Program-made: the position numbers and the translations under genes | Notes under the pieces: generated by a model | The model's database searches: none | What the model saw: the letters and a program-made list of their open reading frames with translations, nothing else | Told to the model about the DNA's origin: nothing | Part shown: positions 18,818 through 27,277 of the stretch, piece after piece | Layout of the letters: each line of letters opens with the position of its first letter | Numbering within the stretch: the stretch's first letter is position 1 | Assembly (NCBI RefSeq): GCF_902497555.1 | Contig: NZ_CABVGP010000001.1 | Location: forward strand, 1,426,001 to 1,490,000 | Direction: 5' to 3' | Source of the DNA: Amycolatopsis camponoti | GTDB taxonomy: Bacteria > Actinomycetota > Actinomycetes > Mycobacteriales > Pseudonocardiaceae | Length of the DNA: 64,000 nt

Positions 18818-18821
<4 letters not shown>
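18048..18821 (-). CDS. livG: Branched-chain amino-acid ABC transporter ATP-binding protein LivG-type
   Basis: 257 residues from ATG 18821, which overlaps the livF stop as ATGA; a GTG 9 bases upstream is possible. All ABC ATPase motifs are present: Walker A GPNGAGKSS (about residue 37), Q-loop, and Walker B LLLLDEPAAGMN. The ABC signature is degenerate: LPYGVVKRVDLARAL instead of LSxGQ, which is normal in LivG proteins. The switch His is in LLVEHDMSLVM. It hydrolyses ATP on the cytoplasmic face to drive import, paired with LivF. Confidence 0.93.
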
Positions 18822-19627
<806 letters not shown>

Positions 19628-19665
19628 GGACTCACTCCTGGGCGCAAGACGCCTCCTCCGCTCGT

Positions 19666-19679
19666 GTGACGTGAGTCAC
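19666..19679. promoter_or_regulatory. Short inverted repeat in the livF upstream region
   Basis: GTGAC-GTGA-GTCAC, 5-base arms, lying 40 bases before the livF start in the 140-base gap that follows the diterpenoid operon. It could be an operator for the liv operon. The arms are short, so chance is not excluded. Confidence 0.3.
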
Positions 19680-19767
19680 TGTCGGTGGCGGTCATCCTGC
19701 GGTGGGGCCGGGCCGGCCGATACCCCCACGTGGAGAGGTAAGCGGCTACGAAACGGTCAAGGTGAGG

Positions 19768-20652
19768 TCAGGCCCGGCCCTCGGGGCGGTAGTCACTGAC
19801 GCCGTAGAAGCCGACCACGGCGCGGGCCATCCGGTCGAGCACCAGCGCCTCCGGCACCGAAGCCGCGACCAGGGGCGCGAGGAGCCGCTGACACCGGCCG
19901 GCGGCCGCGTGGGCCAGCCGGAGCGCCTCGTCCGGCGCGATCCCCAGCAGCCGGAAGTCGAGCGCGGTCGGCTCCGCGGTCTCGCGCTGGGCGCTGCGGA
20001 AGTCGTTCGCCCACCGCGTCGCTACCTGGGCCTCCCACAGTGCGGGCATGAGGACGTCGGGGTGGTCGAGCAGGGCGGTGCCGCCCATCGACAGCCAGTA
20101 CGTGAAGTAGGCGATCCGGACCTCGGCGTTGTCGCAGTTCGCGAGGTATTCCGCGACCGTGGGGGCCGGACCGCCGTCGTCCACCCGCTGCCGGAGGAGC
20201 CGTTCGGCGCGCATGGCCGCCAGCGTCTCCAGCAGCAGGTCCCGCCAGCGCGAACCCAGCCGCGGCCACAGCGGCGACCCGCGCAGCTCGGCCCGGATGT
20301 CCCGCAGGCAGCGGCCGAAGGCGTCTTCGGGCTCCCGGCCGTCGAGCACGCGCCGGCAGCGGTCGACGAGCTCGTCGAGGGCGGCCTGCGTCGCCGCGCC
20401 CTCCGCGTGGTTGTCGAGTGCGAACAGCCAAGCCGCCATGCGGTTGTGCAGCCGCAGGTCATCGGCGCTTTGCCAGGGCGCGTGGAAGACGTGCATCAGG
20501 CAGAGCGGTTCGAGCAGCGAGTCGGGCAGCAGGTCGCCGTAGCCTGCCGCCCACTTCCGCAGTTCGCCGTGCGTTCGCAGGAACCGCGCGACCAGCCCGA
20601 CGTAGACCTCCGGTGACGGTGCCCCGGCGAGGTCGATCGCGGCCGCCGTCAT
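19768..20652 (-). CDS. Class I terpene synthase-like protein (diterpene synthase candidate)
   Basis: 294 residues, the size of small bacterial class I terpene synthases. Two metal-binding sites are visible. The Asp-rich motif is reduced to DNHAE (D80, N81, E84) in WLFALDNHAEG. The NSE triad is complete as NDFRSAQRE (N216, S220, E224). Helical, Leu/Ala-rich sequence surrounds both. Such enzymes ionise an allylic diphosphate with three Mg2+. With the class II cyclase at 28494 in the same operon, the likely substrate is a copalyl-type diphosphate, giving a tricyclic or hydroxylated diterpene. It is last in the 11-gene operon and overlaps the PHP gene by ATGA. The first motif is unusual (DNxxE rather than DDxxD), but related bacterial enzymes vary there. 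Product unknown. Confidence 0.8.
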   Translation of the reverse strand: MTAAAIDLAGAPSPEVYVGLVARFLRTHGELRKWAAGYGDLLPDSLLEPLCLMHVFHAPWQSADDLRLHNRMAAWLFALDNHAEGAATQAALDELVDRCRRVLDGREPEDAFGRCLRDIRAELRGSPLWPRLGSRWRDLLLETLAAMRAERLLRQRVDDGGPAPTVAEYLANCDNAEVRIAYFTYWLSMGGTALLDHPDVLMPALWEAQVATRWANDFRSAQRETAEPTALDFRLLGIAPDEALRLAHAAAGRCQRLLAPLVAASVPEALVLDRMARAVVGFYGVSDYRPEGRA

Positions 20653-21476
20653 CGCGCGGCCTCGCGCAGGGCCGCCAGAACGTCCGGCGGGGTGGTGAAC
20701 TCGCCGAGGCGGACCGGCTTGCGGTCGCCGTGGAAGTCGCTGGAGCCGGTGGTGAGCAGGCCGAGCCCGGCGGCGACCTCCCGGAGCCGCCGCGCGACCT
20801 CGGGCGGCTGTTCCGGGTGATCGGCTTCGATCCCGGCGAGGCCTGCCCCGGCCAGCACGGCCAGCTGCGCGTCGGACACCTCGGCGCGGCGCTTCTCCGA
20901 CCGCGGGTGGGCCAGCACCGTCGCGCCCCCGGCCGCGCGGACCAGCGCGATCGCATCCACAGTGGACAGTACGTGCTTCGGGACGTCGGCGCGGCCGCCG
21001 TCGCCGAGCCAGTCGTCGGTGAAGGCCGCGCGGGTCTCGGCGACCACGCCCGCCGCGACGAGGGCCGCCGCGACGTGCGGACGGCCGAGCGGTGCGCCCG
21101 CCGCGATCGCCTCGACCTGGTCGAGGGTGATCGGCGCGCCCAGCTCCCGGCAGCGCTCGACCATCCGGACCGCGCGGCGGGCCCGGTCGGTGCGGATCAG
21201 CTCCAGCTCGGCGGCGAGGGGCGCGGAGCCGGGGTCGGGGAAGTAGCCGAGCAGGTGGACCTCGGCGTCGTCGAGGCGGCAGGAGATCTCGACGCCGGGC
21301 ACCAGCTCGATCCCGGCGTCCGCGGCGGCGCGGCCGGCCTCGGCCAGTCCGGCGAAGGTGTCGTGGTCGGTGAGGGCGACCACCTCGAGACCGGCTTTCG
21401 CCGCCAGCAGCGGGATCTCCGCGGGCGGGGTCGTCCCGTCCGAGGCGGTGCTGTGCGCGTGCAGGTCGATCGTCAT
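20649..21476 (-). CDS. PHP-domain phosphoesterase, candidate 3',5'-nucleotide bisphosphatase
   Basis: 275 residues from ATG 21476, which overlaps the kinase stop as ATGA. All PHP metal ligands are visible: DLHAHSTASDG (H6, H8), ALTDHDT (D37, H38), GVEIS (E63), HLLGYF, VLAHP, and SSDFHGD near the end. It is a full-length stand-alone PHP protein, similar in layout to the YciV/TrpH family and the Chromobacterium PHP enzyme that removes the 3'-phosphate from 3',5'-nucleotide bisphosphates. In this operon a sulfotransferase-like enzyme would release 3'-phospho-CMP from 3'-phospho-CDP-amidate, so this protein probably clears that inhibitory by-product. PHP membership is certain; the substrate is inferred from context. 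Confidence 0.85.
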   Translation of the reverse strand: MTIDLHAHSTASDGTTPPAEIPLLAAKAGLEVVALTDHDTFAGLAEAGRAAADAGIELVPGVEISCRLDDAEVHLLGYFPDPGSAPLAAELELIRTDRARRAVRMVERCRELGAPITLDQVEAIAAGAPLGRPHVAAALVAAGVVAETRAAFTDDWLGDGGRADVPKHVLSTVDAIALVRAAGGATVLAHPRSEKRRAEVSDAQLAVLAGAGLAGIEADHPEQPPEVARRLREVAAGLGLLTTGSSDFHGDRKPVRLGEFTTPPDVLAALREAAR

Positions 21477-21997
21477 GCGGCTTCCCTCCCGATCCTCCGC
21501 CGCCAGGCGGTGTGGACCAGTTCGGCGGCCTGCTCGGCGGTCACCGGCGGGCGGTTGTCGATCACGAGGTCCGGCCACCGCGGCAGCTCGGGCTCGATCC
21601 CGGCGCCGACGACCTCGTCGGCGCCGCGGTAGAGCGCCGCGCGCCCGGCCCGCGTGCGCAGCTCGGGCACGGGCACCCGCAGCCACACCTCGAAGTAGCC
21701 GGGCACGTGGGCCCGGTTCCACGCGTGGACCTCGTGGAACAGCGAAATCGTCGCACAGATCACCAGGTGCCCCCGCGCGGCGAAGCCGGCGGCCAACCGG
21801 GCGTAGAACCGGGCCAGCCGCAGCCGGTCCGCCCGGGTGTAGCCGGGCCGGAACGGCAGCATCGCCCGCATCTCGTCGCCGTCGAGCCGCACCGGGACGA
21901 TCCCGTCCGCCCGCAGCCGCGCGTCGAGCAGCTCGGCGACGGTGCTCTTGCCCGCCCCGGACAGCCCGGTCAGCCAGACGACACCGGGGCCGCTCAC
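21473..21997 (-). CDS. APS-kinase-like protein, candidate cytidine diphosphoramidate 3'-kinase (Cj1415 type)
   Basis: 174 residues from GTG 21997 (GGGAGG upstream), overlapping the nucleotidyltransferase stop as GTGA. The P-loop WLTGLSGAGKST (Walker A, residues 11-19), LDGDEMRAMLPF and FYARLAAGFAARGHLVICATISLF match the CysC/APS-kinase fold. APS kinases normally make PAPS, but no ATP sulfurylase gene is nearby. The four genes 21473-25615 correspond in type to the Campylobacter jejuni Cj1415-Cj1418 set, in which this member phosphorylates the 3'-OH of CDP-amidate. I therefore prefer that role. The alternative, a PAPS-forming APS kinase feeding the sulfotransferase-like gene, is not excluded. 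Confidence 0.8.
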   Translation of the reverse strand: MSGPGVVWLTGLSGAGKSTVAELLDARLRADGIVPVRLDGDEMRAMLPFRPGYTRADRLRLARFYARLAAGFAARGHLVICATISLFHEVHAWNRAHVPGYFEVWLRVPVPELRTRAGRAALYRGADEVVGAGIEPELPRWPDLVIDNRPPVTAEQAAELVHTAWRRRIGREAA

Positions 21998-22737
21998 GTC
22001 CCCTCCCGGCGATCCAGCTCGGCGAGCACCCCGAGCCCGGCCGCGATGTCGGACGGCTGGTCGAACTCCCACCACGGCCCGCTCACCGGCGTCGTCCCGA
22101 TCGCCGTGCCGCGCTCGCGCAGCAGGAACCGCAGCAAGCCGGTGAGGTCGGCGCCGTGCACCGCGGCCTCGGTGCGGACGACCGCACGGACCAGGGCCCA
22201 GGCCGGTGGGGTGAACTTGAGCAGCCCGACGTACTGGCCTTCGACCTCGGCCACGGACCGCGGGCGGCCGCCGATTTCGGTCAGCAGGCCCGCCTCGCCG
22301 AGCCGGAACGTCTCGGCGTCGTCGAGCGGCTCGGCGAACCGGCGTTCCCACACCGCCCGCCAGCCGGGGTCGTAGGCGATGGCGAGCTCGTGCGGGCAGG
22401 CGATCAGCGCGCGGACCGTCTCCGCCGAGTACACGATGTCGCCGTAGCTCACGACGACCGGGCCCGCGCGCAGCCACGGATCCGCGGCCAGCAAGGACTC
22501 CACCTGCGTCGTCTCCGCCCAGCGGTCGTTGCGGAACACCGTCAGGCGGTGGGTGGCGAACCGCTCGGCGTGCCAGCCCGCGACGACCGCGACCTCCGGT
22601 GCGCCGCCGGCGCGCAGGGCGGTGAGCTGCCGGTCGAGCAGGCTCCGGCCGGCGAGCTCGACCAGGCACTTGGGCCGGTCGTCGGTGGCGGTGCCCAGCC
22701 GCTTGCCGCGTCCGGCGGCCAGGATCACCGCGCGCAC
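21994..22737 (-). CDS. Nucleotidyltransferase, candidate CTP:phosphoglutamine cytidylyltransferase (Cj1416 type)
   Basis: 247 residues from GTG 22737. The N-terminal signature ILAAGRGKRLG (residues 5-15) with DRPKCLVELAG is that of sugar-phosphate and phosphocholine (LicC-like) nucleotidyltransferases. VVSYGDIVYS is the metal-binding Asp region, and WWEFDQPSDIA near the end holds the second Asp. LicC-like proteins use CTP. In the phosphoramidate pathway the corresponding enzyme converts L-glutamine phosphate plus CTP to CDP-L-glutamine. It overlaps the upstream hydrolase gene by 13 bases. Sugar activation is the alternative, but no other sugar genes accompany it. Confidence 0.82.
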   Translation of the reverse strand: MRAVILAAGRGKRLGTATDDRPKCLVELAGRSLLDRQLTALRAGGAPEVAVVAGWHAERFATHRLTVFRNDRWAETTQVESLLAADPWLRAGPVVVSYGDIVYSAETVRALIACPHELAIAYDPGWRAVWERRFAEPLDDAETFRLGEAGLLTEIGGRPRSVAEVEGQYVGLLKFTPPAWALVRAVVRTEAAVHGADLTGLLRFLLRERGTAIGTTPVSGPWWEFDQPSDIAAGLGVLAELDRREGT

Positions 22738-23336
22738 GGCGTGCTCCCGAACAACCGCCGCACCAGCCGCACGTCCTCGGGCGAGGGCGGCTCTTCGCGT
22801 TCCGGGTGCCACATGACGCCGGTGATCGCCGCCCGCTCGTGCTCGAAGGCTTCCACGACCGGACCGCAGGTCGCGGTGACCCGCAGCGGCGGAGACACGG
22901 ACAAGGCCGCGCGCCGGTGGTAGCTGTTGACCGGCCGGCCGTCGGACAGCACGTGCCGCACGGCGACGTGGCCACCGACCGCCACGAGCTCCGCGCCGTG
23001 CGCGTCCAGCAGCAGCTGCGCACCCCGGCAGACCCCGAGAACCGGCAGCCCCGCGGCGCTCGCCCAGCCCAGCAGGGCCCGCTCGGTCTCGTCGCGGTCG
23101 GGGGTCGGGCCGCCGTAGCGCCCGAGGTCGTCGCCGCCGGTCAGCACCAGGCCGCGCAGGCCCAGCGCTTCGGCGGTGCGGACGGCGACTTCGGCGAGGT
23201 TCGGCAGCGGGACCGGGACCAGGCCGCACACCTCGAGGAACGGGAACCACCGGCGGTCCAGCCCGAAGCGGCGTTCCCCGAACTCCGTCGGGGGCAGGCT
23301 GCGCTGGCTGATCCCGACGGGGACCGCGGCCGTCAC
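22725..23336 (-). CDS. Class I glutamine amidotransferase-fold hydrolase, candidate gamma-glutamyl-CDP-amidate hydrolase (Cj1417 type)
   Basis: 203 residues from GTG 23336, overlapping the glutamine-kinase stop as GTGA. The fold is the peptidase C26 / gamma-glutamyl-GABA hydrolase type. The nucleophile elbow LGVCRGAQLLL gives Cys103, and MWHPERE gives His177 and Glu179. VLTGGDDLGRYGG and VNSYHRR are the other family blocks. In Campylobacter the equivalent cleaves the gamma-glutamyl group from CDP-glutamine, leaving CDP-phosphoramidate (CDP-NH2) and glutamate. Sitting between the candidate glutamine kinase and cytidylyltransferase, it most likely does the same. A PuuD-like polyamine role is less likely because no polyamine genes are present. 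Confidence 0.83.
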   Translation of the reverse strand: MTAAVPVGISQRSLPPTEFGERRFGLDRRWFPFLEVCGLVPVPLPNLAEVAVRTAEALGLRGLVLTGGDDLGRYGGPTPDRDETERALLGWASAAGLPVLGVCRGAQLLLDAHGAELVAVGGHVAVRHVLSDGRPVNSYHRRAALSVSPPLRVTATCGPVVEAFEHERAAITGVMWHPEREEPPSPEDVRLVRRLFGSTPCAR

Positions 23337-25615
23337 GGGATCACCGCCACGTGCCGGTTCGCGGCGTCGAGGTCGAGCGCGGTCGCGGCCGACCAGCGCC
23401 GGAACAGCTGCTCGCCGACGCCGATCACGGCGGGGACGCCGAGCTCGATCGCCCGGATCGCCATGTGCGAGTTGACCCCGCCGTAGGCCGTGACGAGGCC
23501 GGCGATCCCGCGCGCGAACAGCCAGTCGTAGCCCGGGTCGGCGCTGCTGACCAGGGCGATCGCGCCGTCCGGCCGGTCGCCCGCGTCGACGTCGGCGACC
23601 TTCGCCCGCACCCGGGCCTGCGTCACGTAGGTCGGCTGCACCGAGGAAAGCGTGAAGCTGCGGACGTCGGCCGGGCCGGCCAGGAGCGGGGGCAGCGTCA
23701 CGCGGCGGGTCACCTCGTACCGCTGCCGGCCCTGGTCGGTCGCGGCCGCCAGTGCCGCGCGGTCGCGCCCGGCGTCCCCGGTCAGCTCGCCGAGTACCCC
23801 GATCTCGGCGAAGGACAGGTCGTCGGCGGAAAAGCCGTGCCGCTCGCCCAACCGGCGCAGGTCGCTCAGCACGTCGGACAGCACGCGGCTGAACTCGAAC
23901 TTGGCCAGCTCCCGGCCGCGGATGCCGCTGCCGATGAACTCCAGCAGCCGCCGCGGCCCCGCGGTGAGGCCGGCCCGGTCGAGCAGCGCGCCGATCCGGC
24001 CGAGCTGGGCCCGGCTCGGGGTGAACGCCGCGGGCGGCTCCTCGGCACGGCGCGCCGACCAGTCGAAGTAGTGCGCCGGATCCTCGTCGTAGCGCAGCGA
24101 ACGGATGTCGTAGGTGCCCGGCCGCAGGTGTCCGTAGCGGGCGAGGAAGTCCGCGGGGGCGAGGGCCGCGAAGTCCCGGTTCAGTTCGCCGGTCACCAGG
24201 CCGAGGCCGCCGATGAACCGCGCCTTCTCGTCCTCGGTGAACACGCCTTCGGCCACGAGGTCGTCGAGCAGCTCGTTGCCGATGAACGCCGCCCTGGCCA
24301 GCCCGGCGAACGGCAGGGTGCCGTGCTCCGCGCAGTGACCGAGACGGGCGAGCAGCCCGGCCGGCCCGCCGGAGCGCAGGCCGGCGACCCTTCGCAGATC
24401 GTCTGTCCACAAGGGACTTTTGAGCAGGTCGTCGGTGTGCCGCCGCAGCACGGTTTCCAGGAGCCGGACTTCTTCGGGCGCGAAGCCGCGCAACCCGGCT
24501 GTGCGCCCGGGCGCGCGCAGGCCCAGCGACGAGACCACGATGCGCGACTCGAGCTTGTCGTGCAGCTCCGGCCGCTCCAGCAGCCGCGCCACCCACGCCT
24601 CGGTGAGCCGCGCGGCGAGCTCGTCCGGCACCCCGCGCGGGATCAGGGAGGTGACGCTCGCCCGGACGTCGATGTAGGGCAGGCCGCAGAAACTCGCCAA
24701 GAGCGGGGTCTCGCGCAGGTCGCGGTAGCCGTAGCGGTGCCGGGCGCGGGCCCACACGGTGTCGGTGATCAGGCGGCGGTAGAGCGACAGGGCCAGCGGC
24801 CGTGGCCGCAGGCCGATCATCTCGGCCGGGTTCCAGTCCGGCATGATCCCGTACGCGGTCCGGTCGCCGAGACCGGCGCCCGGGGTGGCGGTCGCCGCCG
24901 CGACCGCGCGCTCGACCCGGGTCAGCAGGGCGTCGTGCGCCGGCTCGGGGACCGCGTCGGACACGCAGGCGAGCGGGCGCACCTGGAGCAGGACCAAGCG
25001 GCCGCCGGTGGCGACGGCGAACTCGACGTCCAGCCGCCGCTGCCCGGTGAGCCCGCGCAGTTCCGCCAGCAGCGCCAGCACTTCCGGCACCGGGCCGGGG
25101 CCGGTCGCGCCCGAGTACGCCGCGCCGTACCACGTTCGCACGTCGCCTTCCCGCCCGCCGGTCACGACGTCGGTGTCGGCTTCCTCGCTCCAGCTGATCA
25201 CGGTGTAGGGCGCGCCACTGGTCGTCTCGTGCGTGCACGCGACCCCGGACCGGACGACGTCGAGCAGCTCCGGCTGGATCAGCACCTCGTCGCCCGGCCG
25301 CGGGTCACCGTAGGACGCGAACACCTTCTCCACCGCGACTTCCAGCTCGTGCGCGCCGTGCACCCGGGTGAGCGTGAGGTACTGGCCGGCCCCGGACGCC
25401 GTCGCGGAGTCCTCGCCCAGCGCGCTGCTGCGCACGATCAGCGCGCCGCCGGCCCACGGGTGCGCGTACAGCCGGCGCAGGGCGTCCCGGCGGGACGCCT
25501 GCCAGGTGGCGTGGTCGACGAAGTCGAGCGGGAGGATCCCGGCCGTCCGGATCCGGCCGGTCAGCCGGGCCAGCGTGCGGGCCTTCGTACCGAGGGGGAT
25601 CGGGTCACCGCGCAT
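23333..25615 (-). CDS. PEP-synthase-like kinase, candidate L-glutamine kinase (Cj1418 type)
   Basis: 760 residues with the PEP synthase/PPDK layout. An N-terminal ATP-grasp domain has ALIVRSSALGEDSATASGAGQY (about 59-79) and RRLDVEFAVATGGRLVLLQVRPL (the ATP-site Glu and QxRP end). A large central helical region without known motifs follows. The C-terminal phosphohistidine swivelling domain has TAYGGVNSHMAIRAIELGVPAVIG, with His717 as the likely phosphocarrier. It lacks the PEP/pyruvate barrel of true PEP synthase. In C. jejuni the same architecture transfers the beta-phosphate of ATP to the amide N of glutamine. The next three genes are the remaining steps of that pathway, so glutamine is the likely acceptor. 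A rifampin-phosphotransferase-like role is the main alternative. Confidence 0.85.
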   Translation of the reverse strand: MRGDPIPLGTKARTLARLTGRIRTAGILPLDFVDHATWQASRRDALRRLYAHPWAGGALIVRSSALGEDSATASGAGQYLTLTRVHGAHELEVAVEKVFASYGDPRPGDEVLIQPELLDVVRSGVACTHETTSGAPYTVISWSEEADTDVVTGGREGDVRTWYGAAYSGATGPGPVPEVLALLAELRGLTGQRRLDVEFAVATGGRLVLLQVRPLACVSDAVPEPAHDALLTRVERAVAAATATPGAGLGDRTAYGIMPDWNPAEMIGLRPRPLALSLYRRLITDTVWARARHRYGYRDLRETPLLASFCGLPYIDVRASVTSLIPRGVPDELAARLTEAWVARLLERPELHDKLESRIVVSSLGLRAPGRTAGLRGFAPEEVRLLETVLRRHTDDLLKSPLWTDDLRRVAGLRSGGPAGLLARLGHCAEHGTLPFAGLARAAFIGNELLDDLVAEGVFTEDEKARFIGGLGLVTGELNRDFAALAPADFLARYGHLRPGTYDIRSLRYDEDPAHYFDWSARRAEEPPAAFTPSRAQLGRIGALLDRAGLTAGPRRLLEFIGSGIRGRELAKFEFSRVLSDVLSDLRRLGERHGFSADDLSFAEIGVLGELTGDAGRDRAALAAATDQGRQRYEVTRRVTLPPLLAGPADVRSFTLSSVQPTYVTQARVRAKVADVDAGDRPDGAIALVSSADPGYDWLFARGIAGLVTAYGGVNSHMAIRAIELGVPAVIGVGEQLFRRWSAATALDLDAANRHVAVIP

Positions 25616-26387
25616 CCCCGGCGTCCTCCCGCAGCTTCGCGACCCACATCCGGGTCGTGTACGGGACGCGGATCCGGTCGCCGGCGCGTTCGCGGACCAG
25701 CGCGGAGATGCCGTCCAAGACCGCTTCGAACCGCTCGCCCGCCTGGTCGCCGAGCGTCATGTGCGAGCTCCAGGCCGCGCACCAGGCCGCGCTGTCGAGC
25801 TCGTGCACGACCGTGCTCGCGATGTGCACCGGCTCGGTGAACCGGCCGCTGTCCACGATCACCCGCGTCGGGTCCTCGCGGCGCAGGCCGTAGCGGAAGC
25901 CGGGGACCTCGCTCGCGATCAGCTCCTGGATCGCCGCCTGCAGCGGGTCGTCGAAGTCGCGGTGGTTCCAGCAGCACAGGAAGTGCCCGCCGGGCCGCAG
26001 CAGCCGCGCGGTCTCGCGCAGCGCGGCCGGCTGGTCGGTCCGGTCGAACGAGCTGCCGAAGGTCACCAGCTCGTAGGCGTGGTCCGGGCGCCCGGTGCGT
26101 TCGCCGACGCCCTCGGACCACGAGACGGTGTCGAAGCCCGCGGTGCGGCGCTGCCCGATCTCCCGCATGGCGGCCGTCGGTTCCACGGCGTCGACGCGGA
26201 GCCCGTACTCCAGCAGGGGAATCGCCAGGTGCGCCGAACCCGAGCCGACGTCGCAGACCGGGTCGCCCGGGCGGACGCCGGTGGTGCGCAGCGCCGCCTC
26301 GATCGCTCGCGGCGCGTAGTCCGGGCGCTGTTCGTACGTCGAGGCGTAGGCGGTGAAGTCGGCGTATTCGTACTCGACCTGAGTCAT
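25605..26387 (-). CDS. SAM-dependent methyltransferase (class I)
   Basis: 260 residues from ATG 26387, overlapping the sulfotransferase-like stop as ATGA and the kinase start by 11 bases. Motif I is VCDVGSGSAHLAIPLL (SAM glycine loop), followed by the acidic motif II end VDAVEPTAAM. GGHFLCCWNH is a motif III-like block. It belongs to the UbiE/Methyltransf_11-type small-molecule methyltransferases. The C. jejuni phosphoramidate cluster also carries methyltransferases that O-methylate the group. Here it could methylate the phosphoramidate oxygen or a hydroxyl or carboxyl on the diterpene. Sequence alone cannot decide. Confidence 0.85.
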   Translation of the reverse strand: MTQVEYEYADFTAYASTYEQRPDYAPRAIEAALRTTGVRPGDPVCDVGSGSAHLAIPLLEYGLRVDAVEPTAAMREIGQRRTAGFDTVSWSEGVGERTGRPDHAYELVTFGSSFDRTDQPAALRETARLLRPGGHFLCCWNHRDFDDPLQAAIQELIASEVPGFRYGLRREDPTRVIVDSGRFTEPVHIASTVVHELDSAAWCAAWSSHMTLGDQAGERFEAVLDGISALVRERAGDRIRVPYTTRMWVAKLREDAGDAR

Positions 26388-27277
26388 CGATCGGTTCCTT
26401 CCCAGCGGTACCCGAGCTCGGCGGCGACGGCCCGCAGCCCGGGGTCGGCGAAATACGGTGCCATTTCCGGCGTGAACCACTCCTGCCACTCGTCGACCTT
26501 GCCGCGCCGCATCATGCGCAGGTCCGGAGCGTCCTTTTCGGACAGTGTGGTGACGGCCTTGTCCTCGTGCTTGCGCATGGACTCGAACGACGAACGCTCC
26601 ACCGCCCGCGCGACGACCTCGGGCGCCACGTCCAGTTCGAGCGTGGCGAGCAGCTCGGTGACGGCTTCGACCGGCCGCCGCTTGAGATCGGCGAAGTGCA
26701 CGACGGCGAACCGCTTCAGCTCCGGCCGCGCGGCGAGCCAGCCGGCGTAGACGTCGGTCCACGCGCGTACCGGCGGCGAGCCGTTGAACCCGGTGCTCGC
26801 CAGGAAGTCCCGGAAGGTGCCCGGTTCGGCGAGTCCCTGGCGGGCGGCGTACTTGCCGAGGAACTGGTAGAGCGAGTGCACGGCGTCGCGCGGGTCGCGC
26901 ACCAGCACGACCGCGCCGTGCAGGGCGCCGAGGTCGAAGCCCGCCGGCGGGACCTGGCAGCGGTAGAACCGGGCGCGGCCGTCGTCCGGCGCGGACCTCG
27001 TGCCGTCGTCGAGCGCGGCGTACCCCGACATGCGGGTCCGGATCGCCGCGAAGGCCGGGTCCGTGTCGATCGAGCCGTCCTCGTGCAGGATGTTGAAGTA
27101 CTGGTCCAGGTGCTGGAAGCCGAGCTCCAGGATCAGCGTGCCGAAGAGGGACGAGCCCGAGCCGGGCACCGTGGCGACCACGACGTCGCCGGCGCCCAGC
27201 AGGGCCGCGTTGCGTTCGTAGCGGCCGGCCAGCGCCCGGGTCTGTTCCGCGACGTCGCCGCGGGTTTCTTCGCTCAC
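26384..27277 (-). CDS. Sulfotransferase-fold protein with altered active site, candidate phosphoramidate transferase
   Basis: 297 residues from GTG 27277, overlapping the P450 stop as GTGA. The fold is that of cytosolic sulfotransferases. The 3'-phosphate-binding site is intact: VVLVRDPRDAVHSLYQF with R127 and S135, and RRGKVDEW (257-264), the C-terminal nucleotide motif. The catalytic parts differ. The 5'-phosphosulfate loop is TVPGSGSSLF instead of TxPKSGTTW, so Gly39 replaces the catalytic Lys. RCQVPP stands where KTHLPP is expected, so Gln108 replaces the catalytic His. In an operon that seems to make 3'-phospho-CDP-amidate, a PAPS analogue, this points to transfer of a phosphoramidate group to a terpene hydroxyl. 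Inferred, not proven. Confidence 0.82.
   Translation of the reverse strand: MSEETRGDVAEQTRALAGRYERNAALLGAGDVVVATVPGSGSSLFGTLILELGFQHLDQYFNILHEDGSIDTDPAFAAIRTRMSGYAALDDGTRSAPDDGRARFYRCQVPPAGFDLGALHGAVVLVRDPRDAVHSLYQFLGKYAARQGLAEPGTFRDFLASTGFNGSPPVRAWTDVYAGWLAARPELKRFAVVHFADLKRRPVEAVTELLATLELDVAPEVVARAVERSSFESMRKHEDKAVTTLSEKDAPDLRMMRRGKVDEWQEWFTPEMAPYFADPGLRAVAAELGYRWEGTDR

Noticed and set aside
23333..25615. True PEP synthase or pyruvate phosphate dikinase
   Set aside because: The C-terminal PEP/pyruvate barrel is missing; the protein ends shortly after the phosphohistidine domain.
21473..27277. Sulfate activation cluster making PAPS for a sulfotransferase
   Set aside because: No ATP sulfurylase genes are present, the sulfotransferase lacks both catalytic residues, and the glutamine-kinase, GATase and cytidylyltransferase genes have no role in PAPS synthesis. 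It remains the main alternative, not the preferred one.
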